NCBI RefSeq assembly: GCF_012396555.1
Contig: NZ_JAAXPS010000001.1
Coordinates: 124,001-188,000, forward strand
DNA length: 64,000 nucleotides
Origin: Facklamia miroungae
GTDB taxonomy: Bacteria; Bacillota; Bacilli; Lactobacillales; Aerococcaceae
Reading direction: 5' to 3'
Part shown: positions 54,589 to 61,476 of the stretch, piece by piece
How the letters are laid out: each line of letters opens with the position of its first letter
Numbering within the stretch: the first letter of the stretch is position 1
Made by a program: the position numbers and the translations under genes
The notes under the pieces: model-generated
Database searches by the model: none
Told to the model about the DNA's origin: nothing
Seen by the model: the letters and a program-made list of their open reading frames with translations, nothing else

Positions 54589-55737
54589 ATGAAAAAATTA
54601 ACTGACACTATTAAACTAAGACACGGCGCTGTATTAGCCAACCGTATCGTCCAACCGCCAATGAAAACTTTTTCAGGAATGAAGAAGGGTTTCAACAGCA
54701 AAGAAACTATCAAGTACTATCAAAGAAGAGCTCAGTCTGCTGCCATGATAATAGCCGAATACCATTATGTCTCACCAGCAGGTGGACCCGCTAATCGCAT
54801 AGGGGTACCTGAACAATTAGCGGCCTTCTCCGATGATTATTTACCTGGATTAAAAAAATTAGCCTCAGTGATTCAGTCAAAAGGAAATAAGGCAATTCTC
54901 CAAATTCATCATTCAGGTTATCAAGCCCATCAAAGAGCCAGCGAAGGTTTGCCAGTATTCGGGCCATCTGCTATTGATCTGCCTTTCTTGGACCATTCCA
55001 TTGTGGAATTGACTCAGCAACAAATTGCAAATATTATAAGAGACTTTGGACGAGCGACTAAACGAGCGATAGAAGCTGGCTTCGACGGGGTAGAAATTCA
55101 TGGGGCTAACCACTACCTTCTTCAACAATTTTTCTCAAAGAACTCTAACCATCGAACCGATAAATATGGTGGATCACTTAAAAATCGGATGCGCTTTGCC
55201 CTAGAAGTAACAGCAGAAGTTTGTAAAATAGCCAAGCAATATGGGCCAGAAGAATTTATTGTAGGGTACCGGATTTCACCGGATGAAATTCATGGTCAAG
55301 CAGTGGGCTATACCGCACTAGAGGCAAAGGAATTAGTCGCTTCATTAATGGATTTTGAACTGGATTATCTGCATCTATCCATCTTTGGTTCTTTTGATAA
55401 TGGACCTGAAAATAGCGATCAAACTTTTTCTGCAATTTTCCGATCTGTTTTAGATGACCAAACAAAACTGATTCTGGTTGGTGGTATCTTCGATGCTGAA
55501 TCGGCTCAAAAAGCTCTCGATTACACTGATTTAGTTGCAGTGGGGCGCGGCATTTTAATCGAACCAGACTTTGCCTTAAAGATTTGTCAAGGTCGTCCTG
55601 AGACTATACATTCTCGCATTAGCCAGGAAAATTTTAACGATTTAGCTTGGCCCGACTATTTATTCAAAGCTTTTGCGGCTAAGGGCTCCACCCTACCACC
55701 TATTCCAGGTCTAGAAGAAATGATAATTGGTAAGTAA
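54589..55737 (+). CDS. NADH:flavin oxidoreductase (old yellow enzyme family)
   Basis: FMN-dependent ene-reductase-type enzyme of about 382 residues. OYE features are LANRIVQPPMKTFSG near 20, LQIHHSGYQAH near 105, the FDGVEIHGANHYLLQQFFS block with the conserved His-Asn pair near 165, YGGSLKNRMRF and VAVGRGILIEPDF. The second domain of 2,4-dienoyl-CoA reductases is absent. ATG 54589 is six bases after GGGAGGG; the ATG at 54583 is too close. Single gene, convergent with the MATE pump. Substrate unknown. Confidence 0.9.
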   Translation: MKKLTDTIKLRHGAVLANRIVQPPMKTFSGMKKGFNSKETIKYYQRRAQSAAMIIAEYHYVSPAGGPANRIGVPEQLAAFSDDYLPGLKKLASVIQSKGNKAILQIHHSGYQAHQRASEGLPVFGPSAIDLPFLDHSIVELTQQQIANIIRDFGRATKRAIEAGFDGVEIHGANHYLLQQFFSKNSNHRTDKYGGSLKNRMRFALEVTAEVCKIAKQYGPEEFIVGYRISPDEIHGQAVGYTALEAKELVASLMDFELDYLHLSIFGSFDNGPENSDQTFSAIFRSVLDDQTKLILVGGIFDAESAQKALDYTDLVAVGRGILIEPDFALKICQGRPETIHSRISQENFNDLAWPDYLFKAFAAKGSTLPPIPGLEEMIIGK

Positions 55738-55754
55738 TATAAGAGCTAATAAGA

Positions 55755-55786
55755 AAAACACTGCCAACGAAAGAAGGCAGTGTTTT
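55755..55786. terminator. bidirectional terminator
   Basis: Perfect 11-base stem AAAACACTGCC (55755-55765) with GGCAGTGTTTT (55776-55786), between convergent genes. Confidence 0.92.
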
Positions 55787-55790
55787 AAAA

Positions 55791-57134
55791 TTAAGAAATT
55801 TCATGAATCCATTTTTTAGATTTTACTCTAAAGAGGCCGATCACTAATTTGGTGACTTCCTCAGTAGCCGCTAACATGACAACCCCTTCAATTGGAAAAT
55901 TTAAAACGGCTGCCCCTAGAAAAGCAAGAGGTACACCCACTAACCAAACAGATCCCATTTCAAGAAAGAGTGAATAACGTGTGTCACCGCCCCCACGCAG
56001 GACACCGACAATTAAAATAGAATTAACGGCCTTAAGAATAAAAATGAAGCCCATGTAATTTAAGAGTGTTTTACATAGTTGATAAACTTCCGGTGTCAGA
56101 CTCGGAAAGAGTTGCAGACTTAATGAAGGAGTCAATGATAGGAAAAGACCAACAAAAATAGCAATCAAACCGCCCATTTTTAAGAAACGAATGGCATGAG
56201 GGTAGACAATGTCCATCACTCCTCGTCCGATCGTATTTCCTAACATAATCGTACAAGCATTGGATAAGCCTCGAATTAATACAAAGGCCAAGTTTTGAAT
56301 CGCAAAAACTACCTGTACGGCTGCTGTTTCTTTTGTTCCAACCATAGCGTATGCCACACTATATAAGACTTGACCTAAGCCCCAAAAGGTTTCATTAATA
56401 ATTACAGGAAATGTAATCCGCATAAAACGCTGAATAAAATCGCCTCTAAAATTAAACATCTCTCTGATCGGTCCATTAAGCGGTGAATCATAGCGACTGA
56501 TTGTATAAAAGATAACAATCAACTCCATTGAGCGGGCAATGATGGTACCAACTGCTGCTCCCACTACACCTAATTCTGGGAAACCAAACTTTCCAAAAAT
56601 AAAGGCATAATTAAAGAACGCATTGAAAATAAAGCCAATAATTGCTGCAGCAAGAGGAGAGCGTGGATTACCGGTAGAACGTAGCGCTACACTATTGACG
56701 AAACTAATTCCCGTTAAAGCGTAGGACCAAGCAACAACACTTAAATACTTTGATCCTTCGGCAATTACGGCTGGATCATCAATCATTAAACCTAATAATT
56801 TCTCAGGCATTATAAATGCCAGTAAAGTGAAAATAATTGCGACACTGAAAGTAATAAGACACGAAAAAGCATTTACTTTTTGTAATTTAGCTAAATCTCC
56901 ACGTCCGTGATATTGTGCAATCATGACGGAAGCACCGGTGGCTGTACCAAAACAAATCATTGTGAAAAAAAAGAAGACCTGATTCGCCAAACCAACTCCT
57001 GCAATGGCTTCGGGCCCCAAAGACGAGATCATCATTGTGTCTAGAGTATTTAAAAAGGACACGATTAAGCTTTGTAAGGAGATCGGAATGGCGATCGCTA
57101 ACATCTTACGATAAAAATCATTTGTATTATTCAT
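55791..57134 (-). CDS. MATE family efflux transporter
   Basis: Twelve-helix multidrug/toxin extruder of about 447 residues. The N-terminal IPISLQSLIVSFLNTLDTMMIS block, GVGLANQVFF and the mirrored second half (INETFWGLGQVLYSVAYAMVG, AVQVVFAIQNLAFV) are typical of the DinF/NorM superfamily. Export is driven by H+ or Na+. ATG 57134 follows GTGAGGTG; a GTG 12 bases upstream lies within that site. Substrates cannot be predicted. Confidence 0.93.
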   Translation of the reverse strand: MNNTNDFYRKMLAIAIPISLQSLIVSFLNTLDTMMISSLGPEAIAGVGLANQVFFFFTMICFGTATGASVMIAQYHGRGDLAKLQKVNAFSCLITFSVAIIFTLLAFIMPEKLLGLMIDDPAVIAEGSKYLSVVAWSYALTGISFVNSVALRSTGNPRSPLAAAIIGFIFNAFFNYAFIFGKFGFPELGVVGAAVGTIIARSMELIVIFYTISRYDSPLNGPIREMFNFRGDFIQRFMRITFPVIINETFWGLGQVLYSVAYAMVGTKETAAVQVVFAIQNLAFVLIRGLSNACTIMLGNTIGRGVMDIVYPHAIRFLKMGGLIAIFVGLFLSLTPSLSLQLFPSLTPEVYQLCKTLLNYMGFIFILKAVNSILIVGVLRGGGDTRYSLFLEMGSVWLVGVPLAFLGAAVLNFPIEGVVMLAATEEVTKLVIGLFRVKSKKWIHEIS

Positions 57135-57327
57135 AGGACACCTCACTTTTAACTGTCATTCTATTATACCTAATAATTTAAAAAATGCGGTAAGAATTTG
57201 GTGAGAATTAATTGATTTAAAACCTCGTATTTTTCTTGAAGAGATCCTCCATATTTTAAATAAAGAAATATTTTACCGTTATGGAATATGGTAAACTATA
57301 GAAAAGGCTAGAATAAGGATGGTCAGA

Positions 57328-58164
57328 ATGATAGATACATATAATAAATTTTACGATTTACTAATCACTCAATGTGATTATTTTTCTATACCATTATTAA
57401 ATAATATACAGACGAGTATCGAAACTGAAAATATGCTTCCTCATAATTTTCAAGAGAACCAGGTGGACTCAAAAACGAAAAAAATACTTTTAGAATCGAA
57501 ACAGCTACTAAAAGTCGATACTGAAAATCTTGCGCAAATCATAAAAAAAATAAAGCTGTCTTTTAAAGAGCTTGAACACCTGACTGCGATAATCACAGGT
57601 TCGGATCTATTAAATACTTCAGAAGAAGATTTAGTCGAATTAAGAAAGGCCGGTTTAGACCATTTCACCCTACTGATTGAAACAGGTTCAGACACGCTCT
57701 TGAAATTTCATAAGAAACCCCTTTCACTTAACCAACAAAAAATCGCACTTAAAAAGTTAGAAAAAGTAGGGATTAATTTTTCTTTAGGTGTGATCATCGG
57801 CTATGGTGGAGTCGCTTTATCTGAAAATAATGCCATCGAAACCGCCAAATTTATCAACCAATTAAAGGTTAGGGAAATAATTTTATTGGCCTTCAACCAT
57901 GAAAGTCTTTCTAGGCTTACTGAGGATCAACAAGAGCTATTTGAAATGTTGTCTGATCGCCAAATCCTTGAAGAAGAATTAATGTTACTCAATCATTTGC
58001 AAATTGAGACGATTATTAATAGTAGTGCTACCTCCGATATCATAGAGGTAGGTGCAAAACTCCCAAACGAAAAAGAAAAATTGATCAAAAAAATTGAGAA
58101 TAGACTTTTTGAGTGGAAGGAAGAAGAACCGAATGTCGTCAAGGCTTTTTTTGACTCCTTTTAA
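57328..58164 (+). CDS. radical-SAM-fold protein lacking the cluster cysteines
   Basis: A 278-residue protein. The middle (about 95-175: LVELRKAGLDHFTLLIETGSD, LKKLEKVGINFSLGVIIGYGG) closely resembles the second half of a radical SAM barrel. The CxxxCxxC loop expected near the N-terminus is absent; only one Cys (CDYF) is present and the first 60 residues look unrelated. It is therefore probably not a radical enzyme. ATG 57328 is nine bases after AAGG; ATG 57319 is possible. D-lactate dehydrogenase follows after about 80 bases. Function unknown. Confidence 0.72.
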   Translation: MIDTYNKFYDLLITQCDYFSIPLLNNIQTSIETENMLPHNFQENQVDSKTKKILLESKQLLKVDTENLAQIIKKIKLSFKELEHLTAIITGSDLLNTSEEDLVELRKAGLDHFTLLIETGSDTLLKFHKKPLSLNQQKIALKKLEKVGINFSLGVIIGYGGVALSENNAIETAKFINQLKVREIILLAFNHESLSRLTEDQQELFEMLSDRQILEEELMLLNHLQIETIINSSATSDIIEVGAKLPNEKEKLIKKIENRLFEWKEEEPNVVKAFFDSF

Positions 58165-58245
58165 GATTGAATCTGAGAAAAAAGGGAGATCAAATCTGTG
58201 CTCTAAATAATATGATCTTATACTGAAAGGAGAAGGAGAGAGACT

Positions 58246-59241
58246 ATGTACAAAATTATTATGTTTAATGTGAGAGATGAAGAAGAAAAAATAGCAAAAG
58301 AATGGGCCATTGCACATCAAATTGACCTTACAATTTATCATCGTTCGCTTGAAAAAGAGGATTTAGATACTTTAAAAGAATATGACGGAATATCCCTCTC
58401 ACAAGTGGCTAAAGTTCAACCAGAATTCTATCATGAATTAGCCGCGATGGGCTATAAGCAAATTGCTCAAAGAAGTGCTGGTTTTGATATGTATGATTTG
58501 GATAAAGCGACAAAAGAAGGAATAATAATCAGTAATGTACCAATTTATTCGCCAGAATCAATTGCAGAATGGACCGTTTTGATGGCTGGAAATTTGATTC
58601 GCAAGTATGACTCGATACAAGAGAATGTAAAAAATAAAAATTTTGCATGGGATCCTCAAATCCGCGGACGTGTGATCGGTGATTTAAATGTAGCTATTAT
58701 TGGGACGGGTAATATTGGAATTGCAACTGCTAAAATATTCAGAGGTTATGGTTGCCAAGTAGTAGGGTATGATCTTTATCCTAAAGAGGGGCTTGAGGAT
58801 CTATTAACTTACGCAGAAACAATTGACCAAGCAATTGAAAAAGCAGACATTATTTCTCTGCATATGCCAGTAACAAAAGAAACCCATCATTTGTTTGACT
58901 ATGATCGTTTTAAAAAGATCAAAAAGGGCGCTTACTTATTAAATATGGCACGTGGAGCTATTATTAATACATCAGATTTAATCAAGGCCTTAGATAATGA
59001 TCTACTAGCAGGGGCTGCTTTAGATACCTATGAGAATGAAATGGCTTATGTCGGTAAAAATTATAAAGATGCAACAATTGAAGATGAAGTTTTTCAACAA
59101 ATCTTAAATCATCCAAAGATTATCTACTCTCCCCATATTGCTTTCTATACTGATCAGGCTGTTAAAAATTTGGTTGAACGGGGACTAAATGCCACGTTAG
59201 AAGTCTTAGAAACAGGAACCACTCAGTATCGGGTCAATTAA
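58246..59241 (+). CDS. D-lactate dehydrogenase (D-2-hydroxyacid dehydrogenase)
   Basis: NAD-dependent reduction of pyruvate to D-lactate in fermentation. It has 331 residues. The NAD site is IIGTGNIGIATAKIF near 150. The catalytic residues fit the family: Arg in NMARGAIIN, Glu in LDTYENE and His in SPHIAFYTD. RSAGFDMYDLDKA and the length match D-LDH of lactobacilli rather than hydroxyisocaproate dehydrogenases, though that alternative is not excluded. Shine-Dalgarno GGAGAAGGAG. Its own terminator follows. Confidence 0.92.
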   Translation: MYKIIMFNVRDEEEKIAKEWAIAHQIDLTIYHRSLEKEDLDTLKEYDGISLSQVAKVQPEFYHELAAMGYKQIAQRSAGFDMYDLDKATKEGIIISNVPIYSPESIAEWTVLMAGNLIRKYDSIQENVKNKNFAWDPQIRGRVIGDLNVAIIGTGNIGIATAKIFRGYGCQVVGYDLYPKEGLEDLLTYAETIDQAIEKADIISLHMPVTKETHHLFDYDRFKKIKKGAYLLNMARGAIINTSDLIKALDNDLLAGAALDTYENEMAYVGKNYKDATIEDEVFQQILNHPKIIYSPHIAFYTDQAVKNLVERGLNATLEVLETGTTQYRVN

Positions 59242-59251
59242 TTGGATAAAT

Positions 59252-59293
59252 AAAAAGTCTGTTAATCATTAAAACATGATTAGCAGACTTTTT
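59252..59293. terminator. bidirectional terminator
   Basis: Stem AAAAAGTCTG (59252-59261) and TAATCAT, pairing with ATGATTA and CAGACTTTTT (to 59293), single mismatch, between convergent genes. Confidence 0.92.
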
Positions 59294-59322
59294 ATAATTA
59301 TATGAAAGACAATTTATTAAAT

Positions 59323-60516
59323 CTATTGATCCGAATACTTATCGAAATAGCCTTTAATATAGATGAACGGTGTTCCTTTGTCTCCTGAACCTGAAGTTAG
59401 ATCCGATAAGGATCCAAGTAGGTCAGTGAGTTGACGAGGAGTAGTTCCAATTCTTTCCGTTTGATCTTGACTGGCAGACGCATGGCCTGCTATATAGTCT
59501 GAAATAGCATTCTGAAGATCTTGACCGTTTAAATCTTTGAACTTTCCATCAGCCAAATATTTCAATTTTACTTCATCAGGTGTTCCTTCTAAACCATTGG
59601 TATAAGCAGGAGAGACAATTGGATCAGCCAATTCCCAAATTTGACTTTGCGGATCCTTAAATGCACCGTCACCATAAATCATTACCTCAATCGTTTTACC
59701 AGTCATTGCTTTGATTTGGTTTTGGACTTCAGAAACAAAAACTTCGCCATTAATAGGGAAGAGTTTAACCACTTCATCTGAGGATAGGTTGGCTCCTAAT
59801 AGTCCAAATTCTGGATTAGACCCACTGCCATCAATCGGGGCATTCATAATTTCATCAAGTCGAATTACTTTACTGGCACCAGCTTGTAAAAGACGTTTTT
59901 GTGTTCTTTTACGCGTATGTAAATCGGCTGCAATCACATGATCGGTATATTCTAAGATCGCCTTCGGTTGATTAGCGAGGATAATAGTACAATCAGCCCC
60001 TTCCGCTTCAACGGTTTGACGATAAAGATTTAAATAATCCACACCTGTAAAAGGATGTTTTAAATCCGAAAAAACTCTTTTGATCTCTTCTTCAGTGAAG
60101 ACATCTGTCCAAGGATCAATACCTGCATCATCTAAATCTTCGATCAACATTAAAGGATTACCCACCTCATCTGAGGGATAACTTAATTGAATGATCACTT
60201 CATCAGCAGCACGCGCAATAGCTTTTAAAGTAGATTGGAATCGATTGCGACTTGTAATAGGGAAAACAACCCCAATTTTAGTAGAAGATAGTTTATCCTG
60301 AATATCTTTAGCTATATTATCAAGGGTGACATAATTTCCTTGAGCTCGAGCCAAAATTGATTCAGTAATTGCTAAAACATCACGATTTTCAATCGCATAA
60401 TTTTCTTCTTTACTAGACTCTAAAAGCGTATCAACAACGATCTTGACTAAGTCATCACCTTCGTGAATAACTGGAGCTCTTAAACCTCTTACGACTGTTC
60501 CAACTGTTCTTTTCAT
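59323..60516 (-). CDS. coenzyme F420-0:L-glutamate ligase (CofE) family protein
   Basis: A 397-residue protein with the CofE-like fold: the N-terminal RGLRAPVIHEGDDLVKIVVDTL, ITESILARAQGNYVTLDNIA and GVVFPITSRNRF segments match the long CofE-like form of lactic acid bacteria. Real CofE adds glutamate to F420. No F420 gene is in this window and Lactobacillales do not usually make F420, so another gamma-glutamyl or amide ligation is likely. ATG 60516 is chosen because GAAAGGAA lies eight bases before it. A short leader with competing hairpins precedes it. Confidence 0.82.
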   Translation of the reverse strand: MKRTVGTVVRGLRAPVIHEGDDLVKIVVDTLLESSKEENYAIENRDVLAITESILARAQGNYVTLDNIAKDIQDKLSSTKIGVVFPITSRNRFQSTLKAIARAADEVIIQLSYPSDEVGNPLMLIEDLDDAGIDPWTDVFTEEEIKRVFSDLKHPFTGVDYLNLYRQTVEAEGADCTIILANQPKAILEYTDHVIAADLHTRKRTQKRLLQAGASKVIRLDEIMNAPIDGSGSNPEFGLLGANLSSDEVVKLFPINGEVFVSEVQNQIKAMTGKTIEVMIYGDGAFKDPQSQIWELADPIVSPAYTNGLEGTPDEVKLKYLADGKFKDLNGQDLQNAISDYIAGHASASQDQTERIGTTPRQLTDLLGSLSDLTSGSGDKGTPFIYIKGYFDKYSDQ

Positions 60517-60559
60517 AATCAGATTCCTTTCAATCATTGAGTTTAATTAACGACCAATA

Positions 60560-60597
60560 TTCCGTAAATGAAAAAAACGACGGAAGACCGCCATCAC
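60560..60597 (-). terminator. attenuator-like competing hairpins before the CofE-like gene
   Basis: On the minus strand GATGGCGG (60588-60595) pairs with CCGTCGTT (60576-60583) and is followed by Ts: an intrinsic terminator. The alternative TTCCGT (60580-60585) with ACGGAA (60560-60565) is a perfect six-base stem that uses the same bases. The two folds exclude each other. Confidence 0.6.
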
Positions 60598-60611
60598 CCA
60601 TTTACTTATGT

Positions 60612-60639
60612 ATTTTAACATAGCGTCTTTTAAAGTAAA
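60612..60639 (-). promoter_or_regulatory. promoter for the CofE-like gene
   Basis: On the minus strand: -35 TTTACT (60634-60639), 16-base spacer, -10 TAAAAT (60612-60617). Transcription would begin only about 10 bases before the terminator hairpin. Confidence 0.55.
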
Positions 60640-61476
60640 ATGGCAAGGACGATTTTTTAAAGGAAAACTCTCCAAACGTTCGGCTTTTTAATTTCGAAAT
60701 AGATTTTTTCATCCATTAAAATCTATTTAACTTCATTCGAATATAGTATCACCTGTGAATAAGCTTTTGTGGTTATCAAAAAGAATAAGCTATTTCCTTG
60801 TTTTATTGAATACAGTTAGTCCTAGCGCTTTATTTCTTTCTACAAAAAAACATTGGATAGCTAAAAATTAAAACACGTCCATTTTTTAATTATCCGAACG
60901 TTAAAAGAAAAGTTTGAACATACTAACAAACTCTATCACAATTTTCTATTTTTTCTTTATGTACTTATCTATTATTCATGCAATATAACCTCCACTAGGT
61001 AGTAAATCCAAATCTTTTACCAGAACAAGGTTAAGATGACTATTATTTACTTTAACAATTAAAGGCTTAGCATCAAAATAATCACTATGATCAATACAAA
61101 GGATATGAGGTTAAGATGTTTTAAGGAGAAATAAGTAGTTATGTAATTTTATCATCGTTTTTTGTAAATATATGCGCGGATTCAGAGAGAGATGATTATC
61201 GACAAGAAGTATAATAGCGAGAAGAATGGCTAAAGACTATGTGACTTTTTATAGAGATAGTCTATTTCAGCAATGAAATTTAAATAAGAATTTAAACAAA
61301 TATAAGAAGATTCAAGTTTTTCTTACCGTTTAATTACTGACTGTAAGATCTTTATAACTTTCAGAATATTTCATTTGATAAATTATTTTATTTATTATAT
61401 AATGATTGAACATTAATTAAATAACTGATATAATTTAAAATTTAAACTAATTTTTAAACGGTAAAGGTTTCAAGAG
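60640..61476. other. gene-poor AT-rich gap upstream of the adhesin
   Basis: More than 800 bases with no convincing gene. It holds an 11-base perfect inverted repeat AAATAGATTTT/AAAATCTATTT (60697-60707, 60718-60728) and a wider pair AACGTTCGG (60676-60684) / CCGAACGTT (60894-60902). A start-less coding-like stretch of 44 codons lies on the minus strand (60976-61110). Several TATAAT-like boxes at 61380-61435 may drive the adhesin. The rest looks like decayed sequence. Confidence 0.5.
60976..61110 (-). pseudogene. possible decayed gene fragment
   Basis: Open stretch without start or Shine-Dalgarno, reading DHSDYFDAKPLIVKVNNSHL and then LVLVKDLDLLPSGGYIA before TGA. Amino-acid composition looks protein-like in an otherwise non-coding region. 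Parent family not recognised. Confidence 0.25.
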
